In this document: in pieces, positions 17,801 through 25,830 of the stretch | How the letters are laid out: every line of letters starts with the position of its first letter | Position numbering within the stretch: the first letter of the stretch is position 1 | Assembly: GCF_026626705.1 (NCBI RefSeq) | Contig: NZ_JAPNKC010000001.1 | Span: forward strand, 1,302,001-1,366,000 | From: Pyxidicoccus sp. MSG2 | GTDB taxonomy: Bacteria > Myxococcota > Myxococcia > Myxococcales > Myxococcaceae | Length of the DNA: 64,000 nt | Direction: 5' to 3' | Program-made: the position numbers and the translations under genes | Notes under the pieces: generated by a model | The model's database searches: none | Told to the model about the DNA's origin: nothing | The model's input: the letters and a program-made list of their open reading frames with translations, nothing else

Positions 17801-18941
17801 TGAAATCCACCGAGTCCCGGCAGACGCCGGCCCCGTCACACTCGGACAGACTCTTGACGAGGCTTCGCCGGGTGATGGTGTCGTTCCGGTAGGTGAGCTC
17901 GTAGTAGCGCAGCCGGACGTCGTCGCGCGTGGTGGGCGTGGACGCCAGCCCCGGTCCGTACATCTCCAGCCGGTACAGGCGCTGCGTCGAGCGCAGCTTC
18001 AGTCCCGCGACGTAGCGGACCGAGCTGTCCTGGCGAAGCGGGCCCGTATAGACGAACCGGACGCTGCGACGGCGAAGCTCCCCGGACGTGTCACTGGTGT
18101 GTCCCGAGTAGTCGATGCGATCCGGAAGATGCTCGTAACCCGAGGTGTGGTCCCCCTCAAGGCGGTAGTGGATGCGCATGTCATTGCCCGCCCGGTCCCG
18201 GACCTCGGACAGTCCCCAGCTCAGCCGTACCGGTGCCGCCTCATGGCCCGGCTCCACCGCGCCAGTGGTGGCGTCCGCGACCGGCTTCGCCCGGAGTCCC
18301 TCCAGGCGAGAGTGGGTGTCCTCGTATCTGCCGTAGGAGAGGATGCGCCCGTCCTTGAGGTACGCCTCGAAGTAGTCGGGAACCCCAGCGTCATCGAGGT
18401 ACGCAATCACCTTGGTGAAGGACTCCACCTCGGTCCGATACTCGATGGTGTCGGTGGCCGTGGCCACGACCACCAGGCGCTGGCCATCCATGCAGAACGC
18501 GTCGTCCTGGGTGAAGCGGATGGGAGCCGTCAGTCCGTCCTGGGCGAACGTCTTGCGGCAACGAGCGATTTGCGAAAGCCCGGAGACGTTCCAGCCCACC
18601 CCGAGCATTCCATTGCCGCCACGGCTGCGATAGCTGAGGGACAGCTTCGGCTGCATCCCCGCGCGTCCCGGCGGTACCCAGAGGGGAACGGTGTAGGTCG
18701 CCTCGCCATCCGCGGTCACGTTGAAGGCCGCGTCCACCTGGCCCGCCGCGGTGCCCGTGGACTTCTTCTCCGTGGCCAGCTCGGTGTCCGACGGAACCAC
18801 GAGCGGCGCGTCGCTGAGCTCCCGCGCCTTGCCCTGCGCCAGCGAGGACTCGGGGCTCGGGCCGTCCGCGGAAGTACCGCAGCCCCCCATCCCAAAGAGG
18901 ATGCAGAGCCCTGATATCGAGATCGGAATGAGGCGCTTCAA
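11862..18941 (-). CDS. RHS/TcdB-type polymorphic toxin lipoprotein with Hint domain
   Basis: The 2359-residue protein starts with a lipoprotein signal (lipobox MGGC, Cys 21). Next come an SpvB/TcdB-like N-terminal region (PLWVPPGRAGMQPKLSLSYR), at least seven FG-GAP/VCBS-like calcium motifs such as DINGDGRDD and DFNGDGLSD, a TcdB-middle-like segment, and many YD repeats (YDALGR, YDNLGR, HDRLGR). The RHS core ends YNRYAYALNNPLRWTDPTG. After a spacer, a Hint autoprocessing domain spans about 2094-2231 (GGCFVAGTPV to AWVHN), followed by a 128-residue unrecognised tip. RHS repeats normally form a cocoon enclosing the toxin. Start TTG at 18941 is chosen because GGAGGAGATTCC precedes it and it overlaps the previous frame's stop in TTGA. 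The likely immunity gene follows. Confidence 0.88.
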   Translation of the reverse strand: MKRLIPISISGLCILFGMGGCGTSADGPSPESSLAQGKARELSDAPLVVPSDTELATEKKSTGTAAGQVDAAFNVTADGEATYTVPLWVPPGRAGMQPKLSLSYRSRGGNGMLGVGWNVSGLSQIARCRKTFAQDGLTAPIRFTQDDAFCMDGQRLVVVATATDTIEYRTEVESFTKVIAYLDDAGVPDYFEAYLKDGRILSYGRYEDTHSRLEGLRAKPVADATTGAVEPGHEAAPVRLSWGLSEVRDRAGNDMRIHYRLEGDHTSGYEHLPDRIDYSGHTSDTSGELRRRSVRFVYTGPLRQDSSVRYVAGLKLRSTQRLYRLEMYGPGLASTPTTRDDVRLRYYELTYRNDTITRRSLVKSLSECDGAGVCRDSVDFSYDSGFDCSANPDNDCSDPVVQASDFTSMAAVELSGSNPVPIRDVQSWGPPDASWNGEPIPGIQDFWTLHTLDINGDGRDDLLYRKNDEARIVYPSNEPAQPKAGPGIWYFRLATGSPGLFGPATLAGLPKSKTGNSDDDLRIVDMDGDGTSEVVALIEPDTLTGQSGYFQLYRFNGTSFVSANIQDHEPQVFWWDTSASSREAGRFPVMHISDLNGDGLPELFRSIRQDSTFDWGYRMNQGGLTLGQYVGLPLQSSIDHSGYAVDVDGDGSTEILVRGAGPGAIDHASAQHIAVGVGPGSAERHWTTTLSAVPIGSSVSRKHYARTWFLDINADGLADAVSVRRDRDTDAGKSYGDLSIAINTGNGFLPPVFQNLDPLHEVSPSWIRDTSRGLDPGVRVLDFDHDGRQDLLLTDSGLSNGRGVLREKMWVLLARDDHFEPRELTVPVGQRTGGTSSDKPYGYGQRFSQVFDFNGDGLSDIVQVEKDPSVPVSQRENHGVLRLYLRKGREPDVLTGVLAGKHGKAVTVRYQHLQEAPAASGQPRIYTQGTCSYPQQCVASGQWVVVESGVDDGTGTSHFNTSFYSYEAGRVDLKGRGWLGFGKRTVHDTQTGATVVTTYNNQARNGTLYLRASAPVQEMTEVTLASGVTHRHVKDYDYVDTASATGRPFLYAVTVTESFYEGTGATLTLTRSGYRVQFQDTYGNTYNSEQASLEVVNGATTGRVWSNRTEVPQFDNREATWLIGLPLRLEDSSTTFDGLTARRVQTHEYDPVTGLLGTTVVEPGSGIHFELTTVLTRNSYGLVERVDRTGEGPVRSEFTWYDDTEHQFPVKSLNAGAHRNRFAYHPGFGTVAVAEDANGLVTRFRYDGLARQRATVTPTGEDTTLEYGADSLGQAKVTTRKVGGQEEAVTLDNYGRERRSELRGFDGSIVSVTSTYDNLGRKTAASRPTSGNAPPRSTSMTYDKLGRVLTVTTPEGTVTSYGYDKLTTTKFDERSNKTSTNVDGLSQVVARSQYTTGGRELRTTYAYGPFGLLRRVTDSKGNVVDIEHDRLGRRTRVSDPDSGVTTSVYNAFGELKQETDGGNRVTTYEYDALGRQEKLTGPDGVTTLVWDTDLRGALWQTTSPQGVTTEFLYNDKAQLSDSTWRQGNTSYTISQTYDWAGRLETMSYPEALGRRMKVRRAYTDHGYLREVRDDVTQHVFWTAQERNAFGQLTSELLGNGVQTQYRHDSRGRLRFIDSSRSGVSLQKLAYEWDVEGNLLSRNDVLARTTEDFEYDPLDRLKKWTVFQNCRRSVLEYDYDDIGNLLARRVLEGSGSPTNSVYTGAPGGPHAVKQTQAGSYGYDGSGNQVSGPGRAVSYTAFDLPLRIAGAGREVNFTYDARQARFRKSSSLGGTTIYVGGVYEQRQAGGQTQHVFYISGAERVVAQVVWAESAGSITSEQPLYLLVDHQGSTETVTDLLGGVVGQERMKFEPFGARRLPYALPVAAAVSSPQVKKGFTGHEPDDEFGLVNMRGRVYDPETARFLTPDPFVQMPEDGQSYNRYAYALNNPLRWTDPTGFQTEGSDAPSEPGFFEEVMEIIGDPPVDASPVALYGTSLILSADQNGKATKMDRHISDIIQMKGNTRRFGEGRQPRRPLTTYFGTDYDLWSARVEELRKMSGELLVAGLEFVAFDLATRGTLKAAGWGVRAAIVDGAAALKLGVAEGASALRLASGGCFVAGTPVLVGLGVKPIEQVSVGDWVWAWDEETREPGWHQVSRTFIKPRRVVLQLELASSDGTQEVLRVTPEHPFWVKSRGWTQAQHLEPGDALETATFRALHVRSLQQGAGFETVYNFEVERAHTYFVGQATAWVHNQSIGGPLKPGGTVIGLGVEDDLAAHWFSGATTYKDGAWQRAGLTRVSWAKASMDEMAFMRSFQEAAQNAAAIRFEVTRFSVPGFYGAQCRSVTSRELIYIIDNGLLPKASFWRGETELYWATPGFGIK
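11865..12248 (-). other. Unrecognised C-terminal toxin-like tip of the RHS protein
   Basis: This segment codes for residues 2232-2359, directly after the Hint end motif AWVHN. It begins QSIGGPLKPGG and ends ELYWATPGFGIK. I see none of the common tip signatures: no HNH, no ParB-like or Ntox nuclease histidine pattern, no deaminase HxE/CxxC, and no transmembrane pore segment. The position, cleavage-competent neighbour and adjacent small gene make it the effector part by analogy with other RHS/CDI proteins; its activity is unknown. Confidence 0.65.
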
Positions 18942-19084
18942 GGAATCTCCTCCACACACACCTGACTCACCAGACACGCACCGTTCCTGGACTCAACGCC
19001 AGGTGCGCAGGCTCCACGGTCGGAGAACCTGGCGCACGCATCGAAGACGACGTCGCGTCCCATGCCGCGGGCTTCACCTGTCAT
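18938..19084 (-). CDS. Short Cys-containing reading frame coupled to the RHS gene, possibly the displaced C-terminus of the upstream gene
   Basis: A 48-codon frame runs from ATG 19084 to a stop that overlaps the RHS start in TTGA. Its product includes FDACARFSDRGACAPG and ACLVSQVCVEEIP. The spacing of four cysteines looks like a secreted Cys-rich module, but it has no signal peptide of its own. It overlaps the end of the Cys-rich repeat gene by 11 bases in another frame. It is either a small coupled peptide or, more likely, the original C-terminus of the upstream protein cut off by a frame change near 19085-19110. Confidence 0.45.
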   Translation of the reverse strand: MTGEARGMGRDVVFDACARFSDRGACAPGVESRNGACLVSQVCVEEIP

Positions 19085-20674
19085 ACGACTGCAGGCTTTC
19101 CCCGCTCCCGCACACGTTGCCCTCACAAGACTGACCACCGACACAAATGCCGCACTCGAGGGTGCCCCCGCAGCCATCCGGAATCGCGCCGCAGTTCTTC
19201 CCCTCCGCCGAGCACGTCGTTGGCATGCAGCCAGTCACGCAGACATTGTTGCTGCAGTACTGCTTGCTGAGGCACGTGCCGCAGCTCAGCGTGCCACCGC
19301 AGCCGTCGGAGATGCTGCCGCACGTCTTGCCCTGGGCCGCGCACGTCGTCGGCGTACAAACCGCGACGCACACGTTGCCGGTGCACTGCTGATTGGCACC
19401 GCACGTGCCGCAGCTCAACGTGCCACCGCAGCCGTCGGAGATGCTGCCGCACGTCTTGCCCTGGGCCGCGCACGTCGTCGGCGTACAGGCCGCGACGCAC
19501 ACGTTGCCGGTGCACTGCTGATTGGCACCGCACGTGCCGCAGCTCAGCGTGCCACCGCAGCCGTCGGAGATGCTGCCGCACGTCTTGCCCTGGGCCGCGC
19601 ACGTCGTCGGCGTACAGGCCGCGACGCACACGTTGCCGGTGCACTGCTGATTGGCACCGCACGTGCCGCAGCTCAGCGTGCCACCACAGCCGTCGGAGAT
19701 GCTGCCGCACGTCTTGCCCTGGGCCGCGCACGTCGTCGGCGTACAAACCGCGACGCACACGTTGCTGGTGCACTGCTGATTGGCACCGCACGTGCCGCAG
19801 CTCAGCGTGCCACCACAGCCGTCCGGCATGGTGCCGCACGTCTTGCCCTGGGCCGCGCACGTCGTCGGCGTACAGGTGCAGGCCAGGGAATCCGACCGGC
19901 ACACACCGCTCTCATCGATGCTCCCGTCGCAGTTGTCGTCGAGCCCGTTGCACGCTTCCGGCGGTGCCGTGCATGTGCCGGACCAGTGACCGCCGGCACA
20001 CGTCTCCGTGGAGCCAGGGCATACGCCCCCGCCGGGGCTCTGGCATGCGCGCGTGAGGGTGTTGGTTCCCTGATTCGGCGCGTCGTGACGACGCCGTCCC
20101 GATCGTCGTCGCAGTCGTTGCAGTCTTCAGGGGCGGGATCATCCCGCGTGCACACCCCTACCGTGCCGTCGGTGTTGCACCACCGCTTCGCGGAATACCC
20201 ACCGCAATCATCGGCGCAGGCCAGATACCGCGTCTGGGGCGCGATGTAGCACTGGAATTGCCCGCCGATGCACTGAACCGTGCCGAGGCAGCCGTTCTGC
20301 AGCGGATCACACGCGCCCAGAGGGGCGACGTCCTCGTCAATCTGGCCATCACCGTCGTCGTCACACCCGTTGCAGATATCGTCCTTGGTCTTGTAGGCCG
20401 AGCACGAGCCGCCGACCACGTTCCCTTCCCCATCACAGGTCCGGTAGCCCGACCGGCCACACACCGAACAGGCGACCGTGGATTGGCCTGTCGGCTCGCA
20501 TTCGCTCCAGTATTCGTTACAGGTCATCACTCCCTTGCAGGAGGGAGTGAACTGGCAGCTCTGAGTGCCACCTTGAGGAAAACAGGTCGCCTGGGCCCCG
20601 CTCGCGAGCAACACCAGCAGCATGGAGCAACCCATCACCAGGATGGTGCTCAAGGATTGAAGTCGTCTGTTCAT
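19074..20674 (-). pseudogene. Secreted Cys-rich protein with metal-binding motifs and tandem repeats, frameshifted
   Basis: The frame opens with ATG at 20674 and a signal peptide ending in LASGAQA. It then shows three MopE-like putative metal-binding motifs: CNGCDDDGDGQIDEDV, CNDCDDDRDG and CNGLDDNCDGSIDES. The third is in a different frame from the first two. The switch lies near 20087; adding one base there would restore VVDDAPNQGTNTLTRAC, the usual linker of this family. Six Cys-rich repeats of 43 residues follow, ending in SLQSYDR. The single-base loss could be a real mutation or an assembly error. Intact, it would be a secreted or surface calcium-binding protein. The RHS gene lies downstream on the same strand and is probably cotranscribed. 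Confidence 0.7.
19101..19874 (-). repeat. Six tandem 129-bp repeats coding for a 43-residue Cys-rich unit
   Basis: The unit begins CTPTTCAAQGKTCG and contains DGCGGTLSCGTCGANQQC. Copies 1-4 are nearly identical at the base level; copies 5 (LSKQYC) and 6 (CMPTTCSAEGKNC) have diverged. The array lies entirely inside the frameshifted Cys-rich gene. The likeness of copies 1-4 points to recent expansion or gene conversion, and copy number is likely to vary between strains. Confidence 0.9.
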
Positions 20675-20879
20675 CGGCTTTGGACTCGCAGGCTTCCTTG
20701 GATGGCCTCGGCGGGCGCACGGGCCGCAGGACAGCCGGGGCTCGGCGGCGCGGACGTGTAGCCCACCCGAAGCGAGAATGTCCATTGCTTGACAGACATG
20801 GCGGGCAACGACGCACCCCCGGTAAAACCAGGCCTCGGCGCGTCCTGCAACCAGCTGGCGGGCAGCGGCCCGCCACGGC

Positions 20880-22718
20880 TCAGACGGACGTCATCCGCAC
20901 CACCTCGTCGAAGGCGGTGAGGCCCTGGGCCAGCTTGCGCACGGCGGCCTCGCGCAGGGTGCGCATGCCGGAGCGGCGGGCCGCCTCCACCAGCTTGTCG
21001 TAGGGCGCCTCGCGGGAGACGAGGTCCCTCAATTCACCGCCGCAGGTGACGATTTCGAAGACGCCGGTGCGGCCCACGAAGCCGGTGCCCCGGCAGCGCA
21101 CGCAGCCGGCGCCCTTGAGCAGCCGCACCCCACCCGGCAGCAGCGGCAGCGGCGCCTGGAGCGCCAGCAATTCGTCCGGAGTGAGTGTCGACTCCTCCGC
21201 GCAGTGGCTGCACACCCGCCGCAGCAGGCGCTGGGCCATGACGCCCAGGAGGCTCTGCGCGAGGAGGAAGGACGGCACGCCCAAGTCGCGCATGCGCGCC
21301 ACCGCGCCCAGCGCGTCGTTGGTGTGCAGCGTGGAGAGCACGAGGTGGCCGGTGAGCGCGGCTTGAATCGCGTTCTCCGCCGTCTCCGGGTCTCGAATCT
21401 CGCCCACCATGATGACGTCCGGGTCCTGGCGCAGGATGTGGCGCAGCGCCCCGGCGAAGTCGAGCCCCGCCTTGGGCTGCACCTGCACCTGGTTGAAGGC
21501 GTCCCACACCATTTCGATGGGGTCTTCAATCGTGACGACGTTGACGTCCGAGCCGGCCAGCGCCTTGAGCGCGGAGTACAGCGTCGTCGTCTTGCCGCTG
21601 CCCGTGGGGCCGGTGACGAGGATGAGGCCGTGCGGCCTGTCAATCCACGACTCGAAGGCGCCCTTCTCGTCCTGCTCGAAGCCGAGCTGGGCGATGTCCT
21701 GCACCAGCGTCTCCGGGTCGAAGATGCGGATGACCACCTTCTCGCCGAAGGCGGTGGGCAGCGTGGACACGCGAAGCTCCACCTCGCGGCCGTCGCGCTC
21801 CGTCTTGATGCGGCCGTCCTGCGGCTTGCGCTTCTCGGAGATGTCGATGCGCGCCAGCATCTTCACGCGCGAGACGATGGGCGCGTGCACCTGCGCCGGC
21901 AGCGTGTACACGGGGTGCAGCACACCGTCGATGCGCAGCCGCACCAGGCTGGTGGCGCGCTTGGGCTCCAGGTGGATGTCCGAGGCGCGGTTGTCGAAGG
22001 CGTAGCGCAAGAGGTAGTCCACCGCCTGCACCACGGGCTTGTCGGACGCCTCCAGCTCCTGCGTGCCGCTGAGCGACACGAGCTGCTCGAAGTTGGAGAC
22101 CTGCGCCCCCACGGTGGCGCCGAAGTCGTCGGCGGCGCGCGCCAGCGTCTTGTTGAAGCCGTAGATGTGGGCAATGGACTTGAGGATGTCCGACTTGGCG
22201 CACAGCACCGGGTCCACCGGCATCCCGGTGAGGCGGTGGAGGTTCTCGAAGAGCTCGCGGTCGAACGGGTTGGCCACGGCCACCAGCAGCCGGCCCTGCT
22301 CGGTGCGCTCCAGCGGCAGCAGCACGTGCTTCTGCGCGTAGGGCCGGGACACGGTGCGCGTGGCCATGGCCATGTCCAGCTTCAGCGGGTCTATCTTCCG
22401 GTAGGCGATGCCCGCGGCGCGCGCGGCGACCTCGGTGACGCGGTCCTCGTCCAGCGTGCCGCGGCCGTTGGCCAGCGGCACCTGGAAGATGGCCACCACC
22501 TCCACCGGCGACACGTCGTAGCGCGCGGCCTCCTTGCCGTTGCCCCCCTGCGCCTTGAGGACGCGGGCGCGCGCGGCGGACTCGCGGGCGAGCACCTCCT
22601 GCGCCTGCTGGGGCGACAGCAGCCCCTGGGCCACCAGCGCCTCCAGCACGAAGAGCGTGGTGAAGTCATCGCGTCCCCTCGAGGGGATGCCGCCCGCGCC
22701 GCTCAGTGCCTGTGCCAA
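20880..22718 (-). CDS. GspE/PilB-type secretion or pilus assembly ATPase
   Basis: The protein is about 612 residues long. An N-terminal MshEN-like region is followed by the type II/IV secretion ATPase core: Asp-box region with RASDIHLEP, Walker A GPTGSGKTT at about 370-378, TIEDPIE, GEIRDPETAE and LSTLHTND. Near the C-terminus a CSHC...CVRC zinc-binding tetracysteine loop is present, as in GspE. Such hexameric ATPases power type II secretion or type IV pilus extension from the cytoplasmic side. No other secretion gene is adjacent, so its partner system is not shown. Start TTG at 22718 has AAGGAG six bases upstream; a GTG at 22775 is the longer alternative. It follows hemD on the same strand. 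Confidence 0.9.
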   Translation of the reverse strand: MAQALSGAGGIPSRGRDDFTTLFVLEALVAQGLLSPQQAQEVLARESAARARVLKAQGGNGKEAARYDVSPVEVVAIFQVPLANGRGTLDEDRVTEVAARAAGIAYRKIDPLKLDMAMATRTVSRPYAQKHVLLPLERTEQGRLLVAVANPFDRELFENLHRLTGMPVDPVLCAKSDILKSIAHIYGFNKTLARAADDFGATVGAQVSNFEQLVSLSGTQELEASDKPVVQAVDYLLRYAFDNRASDIHLEPKRATSLVRLRIDGVLHPVYTLPAQVHAPIVSRVKMLARIDISEKRKPQDGRIKTERDGREVELRVSTLPTAFGEKVVIRIFDPETLVQDIAQLGFEQDEKGAFESWIDRPHGLILVTGPTGSGKTTTLYSALKALAGSDVNVVTIEDPIEMVWDAFNQVQVQPKAGLDFAGALRHILRQDPDVIMVGEIRDPETAENAIQAALTGHLVLSTLHTNDALGAVARMRDLGVPSFLLAQSLLGVMAQRLLRRVCSHCAEESTLTPDELLALQAPLPLLPGGVRLLKGAGCVRCRGTGFVGRTGVFEIVTCGGELRDLVSREAPYDKLVEAARRSGMRTLREAAVRKLAQGLTAFDEVVRMTSV

Positions 22719-22790
22719 GCCCGTCTCCTTCTCCACCCGCGGCAGTACATCACCCCTTCCTTCTGGAGTGCGCACCGCGGGGAGAGCAGC

Positions 22791-23552
22791 CTAGCCGCGA
22801 ACCGCCCGGACGGCGGCATCCACCAGCGCCTCCATCGTGGGGCGCTCCGCGACGGCGGCCGGGGGCACCCCCAGGCGCTCCAGGGCGGCGGCGGTGGTGG
22901 GGCCAATCGCCACCACGCGGGCGGCGCCCAGCTTGTCGCGGCCCACCTCCTCCAGGAACACCTCCGCGGTGCGCGGCGAGGCGAAGAGCGCCACGTCCAG
23001 CGGCGCCTCCTCCAGCAGCGCCAGGGCCTCGGGCGGCAGCGGCGCGGGCGTGGAGCGGTAGGCCGTCACGCGGGTGACGAGCACGCCCACCTCCCGCAGC
23101 CCGTCCTCCAGCTCGCGCCGGCCCTCCTCGGCGGCGGGCAGGAGCACCTCGTCGCCTGGCTGGAGCCCCTCCTTGATGGCCTGGAAGAGGGCCTCGCCGG
23201 TGCCCTCCTCCGGCTCCGCCGCCACGTCCAGGCCGAAGCCCTCACAGGTGCGCGCGGTGCGGGGCCCCACGGCGGCCACCTTCACGCGGCGCAGCCGGTC
23301 CATGGTGCCGGCCTCGCGCAGCGCCTCCATCAGCGCCTCCACCGCGGACGGGCTGGCGAACACCACCCAGCGGTAGCGTTGAATCTGCTCGGCCGCGGAC
23401 GCCAGCGGGCGCGGGTCCTCCGGTGGCCGCAGCTCCAGCAGGGGCACGCTGAGCACGTCAGCGCCCTCGTCCTCGAGGAGGAAACACAGCTCCTCGGCCC
23501 GCTCACGCGGGCGCGTCACCAACACTCGGATGCCTTCCAGTCGCCGTTCCAC
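22791..23552 (-). CDS. hemD: Uroporphyrinogen-III synthase
   Basis: The 253-residue protein has the two-lobed HemD layout. It begins IRVLVTRPRERAEEL, has FASPSAVEAL and VAAVGPRTA in the first lobe, and FASPRTAEVF and VVAIGPTTAAALERLG in the second; these paired motifs are typical of the family. It closes and inverts ring D of hydroxymethylbilane to give uroporphyrinogen III. Start is a GTG at 23552, twelve bases after the hemC stop. It sits last in the hemA-hemC-hemD run, which is the pathway order. Confidence 0.93.
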   Translation of the reverse strand: MERRLEGIRVLVTRPRERAEELCFLLEDEGADVLSVPLLELRPPEDPRPLASAAEQIQRYRWVVFASPSAVEALMEALREAGTMDRLRRVKVAAVGPRTARTCEGFGLDVAAEPEEGTGEALFQAIKEGLQPGDEVLLPAAEEGRRELEDGLREVGVLVTRVTAYRSTPAPLPPEALALLEEAPLDVALFASPRTAEVFLEEVGRDKLGAARVVAIGPTTAAALERLGVPPAAVAERPTMEALVDAAVRAVRG

Positions 23553-23564
23553 GCGCGCGGCAGT

Positions 23565-24506
23565 CTAGGACTCCCGGGCCTCCGCGCGGCGAGCGAAATC
23601 ACGCAGGATGTCCGCCGCGCCACGCGAGAGCAGGTCGTCCGCCAGGGACTCGCCCAGCTCCCCGGCGCGCTCCACCGGGCCGCGCACCTCGCCGCGCACC
23701 ACGTGGGTGCCGTCCGGCCGGCCCACCAGCCCGCGCAGGTGCACGGTGCCGCCGGACACGGTGGCATGGCCGGCCAGCGGCACGGTGCAGCCCCCTTCCA
23801 GCTTCGCCAGCAGCGAGCGCTCGGCCGTCACCGCGATGCGCGTGGTGGCGTCCTCCAGCGGAGAGAGCAGCTCGCGCACGCGCGCGTCGTCGGTGCGGCA
23901 CTGAATCGCGAGCACGCCCTGCCCCACCGCGGGCAGGCTCACCTCGGTGGGCAGCACCTGGGTGACGACGCCCTCCAGGCCCAGCCGCTTCAGCCCCGCG
24001 TACGCGAGCACCGCGCCGGAAAGCCCCAGCTCCTTCGTCTTCGCCAGGCGCGTCTGCACGTTGCCGCGCAGGCTGACGATGTCCAGATCCGGCCGCCCCG
24101 AGCGCAGGATGCAACTGCGGCGCAGCGAAGACGTGCCCACGCGCGCGCCCTGGGGCAGCGTGTCCAGTGTCAGCCCGCCCAGGCCACAGAAGGCATCACG
24201 CGGGTCCTCGCGCACCGGCACCGCCGCGAGCATCAGCCCGTCCGGCAGCACGGACGTCATGTCCTTCAGGCTGTGCACGGCCAGGTCGGCGCGGCCATCG
24301 AGCAGGGCCTGCTCGATTTCCTTCACGAACAGCCCCTTGCCGCCGACGGCGGACAGCGGCGCGCCCAGGAAGCGGTCGCCCTCGGTGGTCATCTCCACCA
24401 GGGACACCTCGAGCCCGGGGTGACGCGCCTTCAGGAGCGCGCCCACGTGGCGGGCCTGCCAGAGCGCCAGCGGACTCTGGCGGGTGGCGATGCGCACGGC
24501 CTTCAT
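23565..24506 (-). CDS. hemC: Porphobilinogen deaminase (hydroxymethylbilane synthase)
   Basis: The 313-residue length is normal for the family. Visible motifs are [12 protein letters not shown] at the N-terminus, [13 protein letters not shown] with the catalytic Asp (D82), GTSSLRR and LRGNVQTRL for substrate binding, and [12 protein letters not shown] with C240, the cysteine that carries the dipyrromethane cofactor. It joins four porphobilinogen molecules into hydroxymethylbilane. The start ATG at 24506 overlaps the hemA stop in ATGA, so the two are translationally coupled. Confidence 0.96.
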   Translation of the reverse strand: MKAVRIATRQSPLALWQARHVGALLKARHPGLEVSLVEMTTEGDRFLGAPLSAVGGKGLFVKEIEQALLDGRADLAVHSLKDMTSVLPDGLMLAAVPVREDPRDAFCGLGGLTLDTLPQGARVGTSSLRRSCILRSGRPDLDIVSLRGNVQTRLAKTKELGLSGAVLAYAGLKRLGLEGVVTQVLPTEVSLPAVGQGVLAIQCRTDDARVRELLSPLEDATTRIAVTAERSLLAKLEGGCTVPLAGHATVSGGTVHLRGLVGRPDGTHVVRGEVRGPVERAGELGESLADDLLSRGAADILRDFARRAEARES

Positions 24507-25828
24507 CGATTGGCCCCCGTGGCGGACTGGGCGGTGGGGAGCTCGGCGGGAGCGGCCGCGGCGGCGGGCTCCTCTCCCTCCAACAGTCCGAACAGCTCGG
24601 CGGCGGCGCCGGCCAGCCGGTTGCCCTCGCCCTCCGGGCCCACGGCGCGCAGGCGCGAGGTGGGCTCATGCAGCAGCTTGTTGACGATGGCGCGCCCCAT
24701 GGCCTCGATGCTCTTGCGTTGCTTGTCGTTGAGTCCGTCGCCCAGCGCACCCAGCGTGCGCTCCACCTCGGCGCGGGCAATGGCCTCCGCGCGCTGGCGC
24801 AGGCGGGCCAGCACCGGCGTGCCCTCGCGCAGGGCGCGCTCCTTGACGAAGCGGGCCACCTCCTGTGCCACCAGCACGCCCGCCTTCTGCGCCTCCTCGG
24901 CGCGCGCCGCGGCGTTGTCCGCGACGAACTTCTGGATGTCGTCCACGTCGTACGCGTGCACCCAGTCCAGCTGGCCCACGGCCGGGTCGATGTCGCGCGG
25001 CACCGCCAGGTCCACCATGAACAGCGGCCGGCCCCTGCGCGCCCGGCCCACCGCGCCGACGTTCTCCTTCGTGAAGATGGGCACCGGCGACGCCGTGCTG
25101 CACACCACCACGTCCGCGGCGGCGAGCAGGGCGAACAGCTCCTCGAAGGGCCGCGCCGTGCCGCCCACCTCCACCGCCAGCGCTTCCGCGCGGGCCAGGG
25201 TGCGGTTGGTGATGAACAGCTTCGTGGCGCCCGCGCCCTTCAGGTGGCGCGCGGCCAGTTCGCCCATCTCCCCCGCGCCCACCACCAGCACCGTCTTGCC
25301 GACCAGGCCGTCGAACACCTTGCTCGCCAGCTGCACCGCCGCGGCCGCCATGGACGTGGACGCGCGGCCGATGGCCGTCTCCGTGCGCACGCGCTTGGCG
25401 CAGCTGAAGGCCGCCGCGCACGCGCGCGTCAGCTCGCCGCGCACTGCGCCCGCACCCTGGCCGCGCTCGAAGGAGTCCTTCACCTGGCCGAGGATCTGGG
25501 CCTCGCCCAGCACCATGGAGTCCAGGCTGCCGGCGACGCGGAACAGGTGCACCAGCGCGTTCTCCCCGCGGTGCTCGTACAGGTGCTCCAGCGCCTCCGG
25601 GCCGCCCAGCGACTGCAGCTCCGCCACCACGCGCTGGCGCGCGAGCACGGCGTCCGGCGCGGAGAGGTACACCTCCACGCGGTTGCAGGTGGACACCCAG
25701 AGCGCCTCCACGGGCGCCTGGGCCAGCCGTTGGACGACCTCCACCTGCCGGGACTCGGACAGGGCCAGCCGCTCACGGACCGTCAGGGGCGCCGTGCGGT
25801 GGGACAGGCCGATGCAGATGAGCTCCAT
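24503..25828 (-). CDS. hemA: Glutamyl-tRNA reductase
   Basis: The 441-residue protein begins [19 protein letters not shown] and has the catalytic cysteine in VSTCNRVE (C48). The NADPH-binding domain follows with [15 protein letters not shown], and the C-terminal dimerisation helices end the protein. It reduces glutamyl-tRNA to glutamate semialdehyde, the first committed step of C5-pathway tetrapyrrole synthesis. The tail has an extra Ala/Glu-rich stretch ([14 protein letters not shown]). It starts two bases after the ccsA/hemX-like stop codon and overlaps hemC by four bases, so the genes form one operon. Confidence 0.96.
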   Translation of the reverse strand: MELICIGLSHRTAPLTVRERLALSESRQVEVVQRLAQAPVEALWVSTCNRVEVYLSAPDAVLARQRVVAELQSLGGPEALEHLYEHRGENALVHLFRVAGSLDSMVLGEAQILGQVKDSFERGQGAGAVRGELTRACAAAFSCAKRVRTETAIGRASTSMAAAAVQLASKVFDGLVGKTVLVVGAGEMGELAARHLKGAGATKLFITNRTLARAEALAVEVGGTARPFEELFALLAAADVVVCSTASPVPIFTKENVGAVGRARRGRPLFMVDLAVPRDIDPAVGQLDWVHAYDVDDIQKFVADNAAARAEEAQKAGVLVAQEVARFVKERALREGTPVLARLRQRAEAIARAEVERTLGALGDGLNDKQRKSIEAMGRAIVNKLLHEPTSRLRAVGPEGEGNRLAGAAAELFGLLEGEEPAAAAAPAELPTAQSATGANR

Positions 25829-25830
25829 AC

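Noticed and set aside
19101..19874. Regular repeats that could suggest a CRISPR array
   Set aside because: The 129-bp units are contiguous with no spacers and encode a Cys-rich protein module in frame.
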